Origin: Gemmobacter aquaticus
Lineage (GTDB): Bacteria > Pseudomonadota > Alphaproteobacteria > Rhodobacterales > Rhodobacteraceae
DNA: 64,000 nt
Direction of reading: 5' to 3'
Assembly (NCBI RefSeq): GCF_007859075.1
Contig: NZ_VOAK01000027.1
Coordinates: 1-64,000 of the forward strand
The notes under the pieces were generated by a model. The model did not search any database and was not told the DNA's origin. It saw nothing but the letters and a program-made list of their open reading frames with translations. Numbering within the stretch: the stretch's first letter is position 1; each line of letters begins with the position of its first letter. The position numbers and the translations under genes were made by a program. This document shows, piece by piece, positions 10,360 through 18,239 of this stretch.

Positions 10360-12273
10360 TTATCGGGCGACGAGGCTTGCCAGTTCTTCCTTGCGGGTTT
10401 CCTGATAGTGGTCAAAGCTGCTTTCAAACCAGGCCGTGCCACGCGTTGCGGCGGCCAGCGCGGCAAAGAGCGCATCCTCGGACGCCATGGGAAGCTGCAT
10501 CTCGAACACATCCCATCCCGCCGCATCGTCCGACGCCCTGAAGCCCAGAACCTGCCCCTTCAGCCCGGACACCAGAGGCACCAGCGCGCCGGTGAAGATC
10601 GATGGCACATGGATGTCGATCTTCATGATCGGCTGCAGCAGGACGGTGCCGACCTCGGCCATGGCCTCGCGCAGGGCGTTCTTGCCTGCGGTACGGAAGG
10701 CATGGTCGGAACTGTCGACCGAATGGGCCTTGCCGTCCTTCAGCTCGACCGAAAGGTCAACGACCGGATAGCCCAGCGGGCCTTCCACCAGCGCATCGCG
10801 TGCGCCCTCTTCGACCGAGGGGATGTAGTTGCGCGGCACGGCACCGCCCTTCACCGTCTCGGTAAACGAGAACCCCGCCCCCCGTGGTTCGGGTCGCATC
10901 GCGATGACCACATCGGCGAACTGACCCGCGCCGCCCGTCTGCTTGCGGTGGCGGTGATGCACCTCGGTCCCGCGCTGAACTGTTTCGCACAGCGTGGGGG
11001 GCACCGGGGATTCCGTCACTGCGACGCCGAAATCGGCAGCAATCTTGGACAGGATGCGGCGCAGGTGCAAAGGCCCCTGCGTCGCCAGCACCGGCTGGCC
11101 GGTCTTTTCATCGGCGCTGACACGCAGCGCGGGGTCGATCTCTGCCAGACGGTCCAGCGCGGCGAGAAGACGGCTGTCGTCTTTTTCATGCTGGGGCGTG
11201 ATGATCCGGCGATAGGGGGCGGCGGGCATCTGCGCCCAGTCGGGCAGGGGGGCCGAAGTGTCGCGGCCAAAGACCCGGCCCGCCGATAGATGGTCGGACT
11301 TCACCGCCAGTCCGATCTGGCCGGGTGCCAAAGCCGCAATTCCCGTCTTGGCATCCAGATCGGTGATCGAGCCCAGATCGGCCCCACCAAGCCGGGTGCC
11401 GCCCGACAGCGACCCGCCCAGCGACCGGATCAGAACGACCTTGCCCAGATGGCGGATCACATCGGCCAGTGCGCCCACCGCCTGTACGTCGGCCCCAAGC
11501 CGTTCGCGCGCGCTCTCCACGCCCGGAGCGTCATGGCGCAGCGACTTCATCAGCCGGGTAATGCCATGCACACGGGCCGCCGAGCCAAAGAAGCACGACA
11601 CCAGATCGTTATGGGCCTGAGTCCGGGCGGCGATTCCATAAACCTCGTCCACCGGGGGTTTCTGATCCTCGATCAGCTCTTCCATCAAGTGTTCATCGAA
11701 ATCGGCATAGCTTTCCAGAAGCTCGGCCCGCGCCTGTTCCTCACGTTCGCGCACGCTTTCGGGCATCTCGATCAGCACCGAATGCTTGCCCTCTTCAAAC
11801 TTCCACGCACGCTCGGACACCAGATCGACAAAGCCCACGATGGTGCCACCTTCACGGATCGGCACCTCGCGCAGCACGATGTGGTGGCGCGAATAGGCCT
11901 GCAGCGCCGAGACGATTTCAGAGATGCGGTTCTGCGGGCTGTCGATGCGGTTGATGAAGATGACGCACGGCAGGCCCGCCTCCTCGATCTTGCGCAGGAA
12001 AGGGGCGGCGAGGACGGCGCCTTCGGCATCGGGCGGCACGCAAAGCACGGCGATATCCGAGGCCGCAAGCGCCGCCCCGACCGAGCCAAGGTTTTCCGCC
12101 CCGCCCACGACGTCGATGGCGGCCCAGTCCTGTCCCATGAAGCCAAAGGTGCTGACCGTGGCGACGCCGGGAACCGCGAGCGACTTGCCTCGGCGGTCGT
12201 CAAGTCCGACGAGCGCCTGCACAAGGGTGGACTTGCCTGAGTTCGAGGGGCCGAGGACGGTGAAGACACGCAT
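10360..12273 (-). CDS. Elongation factor G-like translational GTPase paralogue
   Basis: 637 residues with EF-G domain order: G domain (about 1-240), domain II, then III-V; late blocks such as VIAMRPEPRGAGFSF, ETVKGGAVPRNYIPSVEEGARDAL and PIMKIDIHVPSIFTGALVPLVSGLKGQVLG are characteristic. The G domain is unusual: the P-loop reads GPSNSGKST, G3 is DVVGG without the usual PGH histidine, and G4 is NRID instead of NKxD. This suggests a specialised paralogue, not the housekeeping translocase, of the kind found as a second fusA-like gene in many alphaproteobacteria. The role is unknown. About 130 bp separate it from the TPP riboswitch start; no feature is seen there. Confidence 0.88.
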   Translation of the reverse strand: MRVFTVLGPSNSGKSTLVQALVGLDDRRGKSLAVPGVATVSTFGFMGQDWAAIDVVGGAENLGSVGAALAASDIAVLCVPPDAEGAVLAAPFLRKIEEAGLPCVIFINRIDSPQNRISEIVSALQAYSRHHIVLREVPIREGGTIVGFVDLVSERAWKFEEGKHSVLIEMPESVREREEQARAELLESYADFDEHLMEELIEDQKPPVDEVYGIAARTQAHNDLVSCFFGSAARVHGITRLMKSLRHDAPGVESARERLGADVQAVGALADVIRHLGKVVLIRSLGGSLSGGTRLGGADLGSITDLDAKTGIAALAPGQIGLAVKSDHLSAGRVFGRDTSAPLPDWAQMPAAPYRRIITPQHEKDDSRLLAALDRLAEIDPALRVSADEKTGQPVLATQGPLHLRRILSKIAADFGVAVTESPVPPTLCETVQRGTEVHHRHRKQTGGAGQFADVVIAMRPEPRGAGFSFTETVKGGAVPRNYIPSVEEGARDALVEGPLGYPVVDLSVELKDGKAHSVDSSDHAFRTAGKNALREAMAEVGTVLLQPIMKIDIHVPSIFTGALVPLVSGLKGQVLGFRASDDAAGWDVFEMQLPMASEDALFAALAAATRGTAWFESSFDHYQETRKEELASLVAR

Positions 12274-12354
12274 GGCTGTTCTCCTTCACGATGACTGGGT
12301 CCAGCTTAGTGCGTTGCTGGCCGCCGGTCTTGCCTGAAATCGTGCCTTCGTGCC

Positions 12355-13464
12355 CTATTCGGCAGCCTGTGCCACCCGCTCTGCCCGCGCCAGAGGTGCC
12401 GGATTGGCCAGCCTGCGCAGTACGTTCAGGTTCTCCAGCCCCGCGCTTACGATGCCGGGGTCCAGCCCGAAATCGACAAGGCTGGCCAGTTCATCGACCC
12501 CGATCCGCTCCATCTCCGACACGGTATCGAGGCACTTCTCATACGACCCCATCAGACTGCCCATGTGGAAATACTTCTCGAAACTGGCCTCCAGCGTCGC
12601 ATCCACCAGATCCGGCGTCAGCGCACCCACGTCGATGCGCGAGGGATCTTTCAGGAAGGGGACCGAGGCCAGATGCGCGGCCGCAAGGCTGAGCGAGGCG
12701 CCGAGATAGGTCTTCATCGGATCGCGGGCAATCTCGTGCACCTCGTCGTCGCTGTCGCCGACCAGCGTGTGTAGCATCAAGGTAATGACTCCGCGCCCCT
12801 TGTGCCCGGCCCGGGCCCAGGCCTCGCGGTAGAGCACGATCTTGTCGGCCAGTTCATCGACGGTCTGGCCCAGAAGATGGGTCAACACATGGGTGCCCAT
12901 CTCTCCGGCCTGTCGGAAGGTGTCGGGATTGGCGGCGGCGGTGATCCAGAGCGGCACATCCGCCTGCACCGGGCGGGGCATGATCCGCACATCGACCGGC
13001 TCACCCAAGGGGTTCGTCACCTGATGCGGTTCGCCCCGCCACAGCCGTTGCAACGCCAGCGTGTTCTGGTGGAACACGTCCTTGCGGTTGTCGAAATCAG
13101 TCTGGTTCTTTGAGATCACGAAGTCATTGGGCACCCAGCCACAGGCGATGCCCAGCCCGACCCGTCCACCCGAGATATTGTCGACCATCGACCATTCTTC
13201 GGCCACGCGGATCGGATCGTGCAGCGGCATGACCACGCTGCCGGAACAGATCTGCACCCGTTCGGTGATCGAGGCGATGGCGGCGGCCAGCACCGAGGGG
13301 TTGGGCGAGAGCCCGCCAAAGCTGTGGAAATGCCGCTCGGGGATCCAGACGCGTGAAAACCCGTTTCGGTCTGCCCAACGCGCGCCTTTCAGGATCACAT
13401 CGTATTTCCCATGGTCGCCCGCGGCAGATGCATCATTCGCAAAGAAGAAAAGGCTGAAGTCCAT
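12355..13464 (-). CDS. MupA/Atu3671-family FMN-dependent luciferase-like monooxygenase
   Basis: 369 residues from ATG 13464; an upstream frame extension is low-complexity and lacks support. It begins MDFSLFFFANDA and contains GARWADRNGFSRVWIPERHFHSFGG, GSVVMPLHDPIRVAEEW and VDNISGGRVGLGIACGW, the flavin-binding barrel pattern of luciferase-like proteins and specifically the MupA/Atu3671 group, often found with nonribosomal peptide or polyketide assembly lines. Here it stands alone, with no synthase nearby, so its substrate is unknown. An EF-G-like gene follows in the same direction 81 bp downstream. Confidence 0.85.
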   Translation of the reverse strand: MDFSLFFFANDASAAGDHGKYDVILKGARWADRNGFSRVWIPERHFHSFGGLSPNPSVLAAAIASITERVQICSGSVVMPLHDPIRVAEEWSMVDNISGGRVGLGIACGWVPNDFVISKNQTDFDNRKDVFHQNTLALQRLWRGEPHQVTNPLGEPVDVRIMPRPVQADVPLWITAAANPDTFRQAGEMGTHVLTHLLGQTVDELADKIVLYREAWARAGHKGRGVITLMLHTLVGDSDDEVHEIARDPMKTYLGASLSLAAAHLASVPFLKDPSRIDVGALTPDLVDATLEASFEKYFHMGSLMGSYEKCLDTVSEMERIGVDELASLVDFGLDPGIVSAGLENLNVLRRLANPAPLARAERVAQAAE

Positions 13465-13583
13465 GTCACTCTCCCACACACATGCCCAAACCCATGCCGC
13501 CAGCGGCAGGCCGCAGCCATCCTGCGCGCCAGCGCGGTGGCGGCCATGATTCAAGTCAAGTCCGGCGGGAAACAATCGGTGGC

Positions 13584-13609
13584 AAAAAGACGCCCCCTTG
13601 TCGGGGGCG
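13584..13609 (-). terminator. Rho-independent terminator
   Basis: On the minus strand a perfect 7-bp GC stem (CGCCCCC / GGGGGCG) with a 5-nt loop is followed by TCTTTTT. It lies 28 bp after the stop of the N-demethylase-like gene and should end that transcript before the monooxygenase gene. Confidence 0.85.
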
Positions 13610-13636
13610 CCTCGGGGGCAGCACTTGGTCCGCCTG

Positions 13637-15673
13637 TCACAGATCCTTTGTCAGTCTGAGTGCGTCATAGATCGCGGCATGGGTGTTTCTTGCGGCGACG
13701 GCGTCGCCGATGCGGAAGAGGCGGAAGCGGCCATTTGGGTTCGGGCTGACCTGTTGGGGCGCGCCGGTGGCCAGCGCCTCGTAATCAACCTCTCCGAGGT
13801 TCGACGACTGGGGTTTGAGTTCGAAGTAGAGCTCGTCGAGGGGGCGGGTGCCGTGGTTGACGATCACCTGATCGACCAGCCGCTCGCGCGTGACATCGCC
13901 ATAATCGCTGCCCAGCGTTGCGCGCAGCCGGTTGCCGTCGCGGGTGACCGAGATCAGCCGCCAGGTGACGGTGAAGGTCGTGTTGCGCTTCTGCAGGTTG
14001 CGCATGTAGGGCACGAGGTTCATCGCCATCACCTCGGGCGCGAAACTGCGGTCGGGGGTCACCACCTCGACCGCCGCCCCGGTGGCGCTGATCAGATCGG
14101 CCGCCTGCAGCGCCGCGTGGTCGCCCGCATCGTCAAAGATCAGTACGTTTTGCCCCGGCTTCACATCGCCCGACAGGATGTCCCAGGCTGAATGGACCAG
14201 ATCATTACCAGTGCCCAGCACCTCGGTATGTGGCAGGCCACCGGTTGCGATGATCACCTCATCGGGATCGGTGGCCAGAACATCCGCCGCTTCGGCATAG
14301 GTGTTGAAGTTGAAGCTGACGCCGCGCTTTTCGCATTGATCAAAGCGCCAGGCGATGATCGAGCCCATTTCGCGGCGCCGTTCGTCCTGCGCGGTCAGGC
14401 GGATCTGGCCGCCGGGCTGGTCGGCGGCCTCGAACACGGTTACCGCATGGCCGCGCTCAGAGGCGACGCGGGCGGCCTCCATGCCCCCGGGGCCCGCGCC
14501 GACGATGGTGATGCGCTTCTTCGTGGCGGCGGGCGGGATGCTGTGCGGCATTGTCTCTTCCCGCCCCGTCGCCGCATTGTGCAGGCAGAAGGCCATGCCG
14601 CCCTGATAGATCCGGTCGAGGCAGTAGTTCGCGCCGACGCAGGGGCGGATGTCGTCCTCGCGCCCCTCGATGATCTTCCGCACCAGATGCGGGTCGGCCA
14701 TGTGCGCGCGGGTCATGCCCACCATGTCAAGCTTGCCGCTGGCGATGGCATGGCGCGCGGTCGCCACATCGGGGATCTTGGCCGCGTGGAAGGTTGGAAA
14801 CCCTGTCGCCGCGCGGATCTCGCCCGCGAAGTCCAGATGCGGGGCGTTCTTCATGCCCTGAATGGGGATCACGTCGGTCAGGCCGGGGTCGGTGTCGATA
14901 TGGCCGCGCACCACGTTCAGGAAGTCGACAAGCCCGCTGTCCTTCAGCTTGTGGCTGACCTCCATCCCCTCGGCTGGGGTCATGCCACCGGGCAGCACCT
15001 GATCGCCGGTATAGCGCAGGCCCACGATGAACTCCGACCCGCAGCGGTCACGGATCGCGCGCAGCACGTCAAAGGTAAAGCGCAGGCGGTTGTCGAGGCT
15101 GCCGCCATAGGGCGCCTCAAGATCATTGGTCAGGGGCGACCAAAACTGTTCGAGAAGGTGCCCATAGGCCTCAAGCTCGATCCCGTCGACGCCCGCAGCC
15201 TTCATCCGCTCGGCCGCATCGGCGAAGTCGCGGATGATGCGGGTCATGTCCCAGTCTTCCATCCGCTTCGGGAAAGCGCGATGCGCGGCCTCGCGTTCAT
15301 GACTTGGGGCCAAGACGGGCAGCCAGTCACCCTTGTCCCAGCGGGTGCGGCGGCCAAGATGGGTCAGCTGGATCATCACGGCGGCGCCATGGTCGTGGCA
15401 TTCGTCGACCATGGCCTTCATCCAGCCCACGACCTCATCCTTCCAGGCGAGGATGTTGTTGAAAACGGGCGGGCTGTCGCGCGCGACCGAGGCGGAACCC
15501 GCCGTCATGGTCAGCGCGACCCCGGCCTTGGCGCGTTCGACGTGGTAAGCGCGGTAGCGCCCCTTGGGCATCCCGTCCTCAGGGTAGGCAGGCTCGTGGC
15601 TGGTGATCATGATCCGGTTGCGCAGAGTCAGATGCTTCAACCGATAGGGTTGCAGAAGGGGATCATTCGACAT
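13637..15673 (-). CDS. FMN/FAD Fe-S oxidoreductase, DgcA/StcD-like N-demethylase (trimethylamine dehydrogenase family)
   Basis: 678 residues in the two-part layout of trimethylamine dehydrogenase and 2,4-dienoyl-CoA reductase: an FMN TIM barrel (1-340), an Fe-S loop, then an NAD/FAD-type Rossmann domain with ITIVGAGPGGMEAARVASERGH (388-409). Sequence style (ITSHEPAYPEDGMPKGRYRAYHVERAKAG; PYGGSLDNRLRF) fits the subgroup that demethylates dimethylglycine or N-methylproline. The cluster loop has Cys345, Cys351 and Cys363, but the position expected to hold the second cysteine is Ala348. Divergent from a ProC-like gene, which would fit N-methylproline or proline betaine use; that is inference. Ends at a strong terminator. 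Confidence 0.82.
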   Translation of the reverse strand: MSNDPLLQPYRLKHLTLRNRIMITSHEPAYPEDGMPKGRYRAYHVERAKAGVALTMTAGSASVARDSPPVFNNILAWKDEVVGWMKAMVDECHDHGAAVMIQLTHLGRRTRWDKGDWLPVLAPSHEREAAHRAFPKRMEDWDMTRIIRDFADAAERMKAAGVDGIELEAYGHLLEQFWSPLTNDLEAPYGGSLDNRLRFTFDVLRAIRDRCGSEFIVGLRYTGDQVLPGGMTPAEGMEVSHKLKDSGLVDFLNVVRGHIDTDPGLTDVIPIQGMKNAPHLDFAGEIRAATGFPTFHAAKIPDVATARHAIASGKLDMVGMTRAHMADPHLVRKIIEGREDDIRPCVGANYCLDRIYQGGMAFCLHNAATGREETMPHSIPPAATKKRITIVGAGPGGMEAARVASERGHAVTVFEAADQPGGQIRLTAQDERRREMGSIIAWRFDQCEKRGVSFNFNTYAEAADVLATDPDEVIIATGGLPHTEVLGTGNDLVHSAWDILSGDVKPGQNVLIFDDAGDHAALQAADLISATGAAVEVVTPDRSFAPEVMAMNLVPYMRNLQKRNTTFTVTWRLISVTRDGNRLRATLGSDYGDVTRERLVDQVIVNHGTRPLDELYFELKPQSSNLGEVDYEALATGAPQQVSPNPNGRFRLFRIGDAVAARNTHAAIYDALRLTKDL

Positions 15674-15716
15674 CGCGGCCTGCCTGTTGAGGGGGGTGAT
15701 GCGAAAGGTCTAGGAT

Positions 15717-15761
15717 AAAATGTTCACTTGTGTCAAGTTAAAGGTCTGGGCGGAACATTTT
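15717..15761. promoter_or_regulatory. Nested inverted repeats in divergent promoter region
   Basis: An outer perfect 9-bp inverted repeat (AAAATGTTC at 15717-15725, GAACATTTT at 15753-15761) encloses an inner perfect one (ACTTG-TGT-CAAGT, 15726-15738). On the minus strand TTGACA (15736-15731) lies inside the inner repeat and could be the -35 of the demethylase gene. The pattern suggests operator sites controlling both divergent genes; the TetR or LysR regulator encoded just downstream is a candidate binder. Confidence 0.6.
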
Positions 15762-15775
15762 GGGAGCGGCGGTAC

Positions 15776-16561
15776 ATGAGGATCGGAATCATCGGGGCCA
15801 TGGGCTGGATCGGGTCCGCGCTTGGCGCAGCGCTGATCGAAAGCGGCACGGTTGCCCCGCAGAACCTGACGGTGCTCGTGCGGCAGGGGCGGCTGGCCGA
15901 CTATCTGGGCCATGCGGGGGTGCATTGGGCGGGAACGGTTGCCGAACTGGTCGAGCGGTCGGATATCGTCATCGTCTCGGTCCGGCCGCAGGACTGGCCC
16001 GCACTTGAGTTGCGCGCGCCGGGGCGACTGGTCATCTCGGTCATGGCGATGGTGCCGCTGGCGGCGCTGGCCGCGACCGGGGCGCGGATCGTGCGGGTGA
16101 TGCCCAACGCGCTGGCCGAACAGCGCAGATCTTATTCGCCATGGATGGCCGGTCCGGGTGTCACGCCCGAAGACAAGGCAGCGGTCGCGCGGATACTGCA
16201 AAGCATCGGCACGACGGATGAGTTGACCGAGGAGCGCCACCTTGACGTAATGACCGTGCTGCCCGGATCAGGCCCTGCCTATCCTGCACTGATGGCCATG
16301 GCGATGTTGGGTTTTGCACGTGCGCAAGGTCTGCCCGAACCCATCGCGCGCCGCGCGGTTGAGGCCGTGATCGTGGATGGTGCAGGCCAGTTGCAGGGCC
16401 GGATCGACACGGCGGCCGAGACGGTTGCAGCCTTTCGCGACTACAGGGGTGTCACGGCTGCCGGATTGAACGGCGCGGATGCGGCGGGTTTTTCCCATGC
16501 GGTCCAAGCCGGACTTGCTGCGGCATTGCGGGCCTGCGATCCGTCGGGCAAGGAAAGCTGA
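15776..16561 (+). CDS. Pyrroline-5-carboxylate reductase-like protein (ProC family)
   Basis: 261 residues from ATG 15776, preceded by GGGAG; the frame extending to 15728 runs into the operator region. Rossmann start MRIGIIGAMGWIGSAL, then DIVIVSVRPQDW, RIVRVMPNALAEQ, and the C-terminal dimer domain with LPGSGPAYPALMAMAM and RDYRGVTAAGLN resembling the ProC TSPGGTT region in altered form. ProC enzymes reduce P5C to proline; the altered motif means another imino-acid or opine-like substrate is possible. It is divergent from the N-demethylase gene. Confidence 0.82.
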   Translation: MRIGIIGAMGWIGSALGAALIESGTVAPQNLTVLVRQGRLADYLGHAGVHWAGTVAELVERSDIVIVSVRPQDWPALELRAPGRLVISVMAMVPLAALAATGARIVRVMPNALAEQRRSYSPWMAGPGVTPEDKAAVARILQSIGTTDELTEERHLDVMTVLPGSGPAYPALMAMAMLGFARAQGLPEPIARRAVEAVIVDGAGQLQGRIDTAAETVAAFRDYRGVTAAGLNGADAAGFSHAVQAGLAAALRACDPSGKES

Positions 16562-16590
16562 GGGCGGTTGCGGCGCGGGGAATCTGGGCT

Positions 16591-17235
16591 ATGACGGGTG
16601 CGATGAAAAGCGATGAACCGCAAGAAACCGGCTGGCGCGGCTCGCGCGAGGTCTGGCTCGATGGCGCCCTTGCCTTGCTGGTCGAAGGCGGGATCGATGC
16701 TGTGCGCATTCAGCCTCTGTCAAAACGGCTCAGGATCGCGCGAACCAGCTTTTACTGGCACTTCAGCGACCGCGAGACGCTTTTGGCCGCGCTGTCCGAC
16801 CGCTGGGTTGCGCGCACCTCCGATCCGATGATCACGGCCTGCGCCGCCTTTGCCGAGACCGAAACCGAAGCGATGCTGAATCTTATCAGCTGCTTTCTTT
16901 CGGATGCCAGCTTTGACAGCCGACTGGAATTCGCGATCCGGTCCTGGGCGCTGCAGGATCCGGCGATGATGGCGCGGCTGAATGACGAAGATGAACGTCG
17001 CCTTGCCGCGCTGATTGCGATGTTCCACCGCTGGGGTCATGCCGCGCTCGATGCCGAGACCCGCGCCCGCGCCGTCTATCTGACGCAGATCGGCTATATC
17101 GCGATGCAACAGCGCGAGGATCTGGCGATCCGGATGGCGCGCATTCCGGCCTATGTGCAGATCTTTACCGGCACCGCCCCCGAGGCGAGGGAGCTTGCGC
17201 GCTTTCACGCCCGCCATGACTTTGTGCCGGGCTGA
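16591..17235 (+). CDS. TetR/AcrR-family transcriptional regulator
   Basis: 214 residues with an N-terminal HTH (about 15-65): ALALLVEGGIDAVRIQPLSKRLRIARTSFYWHFSDRETLLAAL, the classic TetR pattern. The helical C-terminal ligand domain is not diagnostic. It lies 29 bp after the ProC-like gene and 5 bp before a LysR gene, likely in one transcript. It may bind the nested palindromes at 15717-15761; this is inference. Confidence 0.9.
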   Translation: MTGAMKSDEPQETGWRGSREVWLDGALALLVEGGIDAVRIQPLSKRLRIARTSFYWHFSDRETLLAALSDRWVARTSDPMITACAAFAETETEAMLNLISCFLSDASFDSRLEFAIRSWALQDPAMMARLNDEDERRLAALIAMFHRWGHAALDAETRARAVYLTQIGYIAMQQREDLAIRMARIPAYVQIFTGTAPEARELARFHARHDFVPG

Positions 17236-17240
17236 CCGCC

Positions 17241-18155
17241 ATGGAGCCGCTGCGCCGCCTGCTGCCCTCGATCAACAGCCTTGTCGTCTTTGAGGTGGCA
17301 GGCCGGCTTTCCAGCTTCAGCGGCGCCGCGCGCGAATTGGGGATGACGCAGGCGGCGGTCTCCTATGCGATCCACAGGCTGGAAAACCAGCTCGGCACCG
17401 CGCTCTTTCTGCGCGAACACCGCCGCGTGAGGCTGAGCGAGGCAGGACAGAAGTTCCACGCCGATGTGGCCATCGGGCTTTCGCATATCCAGCGCTCGGC
17501 ACAGGGGTTGCGGGCGGTGGCGACGGGCGGGCATGTGACGCTGTCCTGTTCAACCGCCTTCGCGGCATTCTGGATGGTGCCCCGCATGGCGCGGTTCCGC
17601 GAGGATCTGCCGCAGGTCGATCTGCGGATCCAGACCGCCGACCGTGACCTTGATCTGGTGGGCGAGGGTATTCCCCTTGGCATACGCGGCGGCAATCCGC
17701 AGGACTGGCCGCAGTATCATGCCGAAGCGCTGGCGCCGGAAGAGATCTATCCGGTCTGCGCCGCAGCCTGGCAGCCCCCCGCCGGTCGCCCCGGAACAGT
17801 GCGCGCGTTGCTGGCCCATCCGCTGATCCATCTGGAAGAGCCGTTCCGGCAGGCCACGACCTGGGCCGAATGGTTCGCCCCCGCCGGGGTCAGCGCCCGC
17901 GAGGTCCCCAAGGGGTTGCAGATCAACGACTATGTGCTGGTCGTGCAGTCGGTGCTGGAAAGGCAGGGCATCGCCCTCGGCTGGCGCCACCTGATCGAGG
18001 GGCTGGTCCAGAAGGGCGTCCTTGTCCGGCTGACCGATCATGTGCTGACGACAGGCAAGAGCTTTCATGTTGTCTGGCCGAAGGATGCAACATTGTCGCG
18101 CGCGGCACAGGACGTGCGCAACTGGCTGCTCGATCAACGGGCGGCGGGCGGCTGA
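17241..18155 (+). CDS. LysR-family transcriptional regulator, GcvA-like
   Basis: 304 residues. The N-terminus reads LPSINSLVVFEVAGRLSSFSGAARELGMTQAAVSYAIHRLENQLGTALFLREHRRVRLSEAG, the GcvA/AmpR-type HTH. The effector domain follows (VTLSCSTAFAAFWMVPRMARFREDLPQVDLRIQTADRDLDLV). It begins 5 bp after the TetR stop. Regulated genes are not evident; amino-acid catabolism in the neighbourhood is plausible. Confidence 0.92.
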   Translation: MEPLRRLLPSINSLVVFEVAGRLSSFSGAARELGMTQAAVSYAIHRLENQLGTALFLREHRRVRLSEAGQKFHADVAIGLSHIQRSAQGLRAVATGGHVTLSCSTAFAAFWMVPRMARFREDLPQVDLRIQTADRDLDLVGEGIPLGIRGGNPQDWPQYHAEALAPEEIYPVCAAAWQPPAGRPGTVRALLAHPLIHLEEPFRQATTWAEWFAPAGVSAREVPKGLQINDYVLVVQSVLERQGIALGWRHLIEGLVQKGVLVRLTDHVLTTGKSFHVVWPKDATLSRAAQDVRNWLLDQRAAGG

Positions 18156-18239
18156 CATCCCCGTACTGCCGCGAGGTGGAATTGATTTTGAGGGAATCGC
18201 CCAAGAGAGTAGCCTTGGCCAAGGTCATTTATTGGATCG

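Noticed and set aside
14192-15718. 508-codon plus-strand frame opposite the demethylase gene
   Set aside because: Antisense shadow with no recognisable motif.
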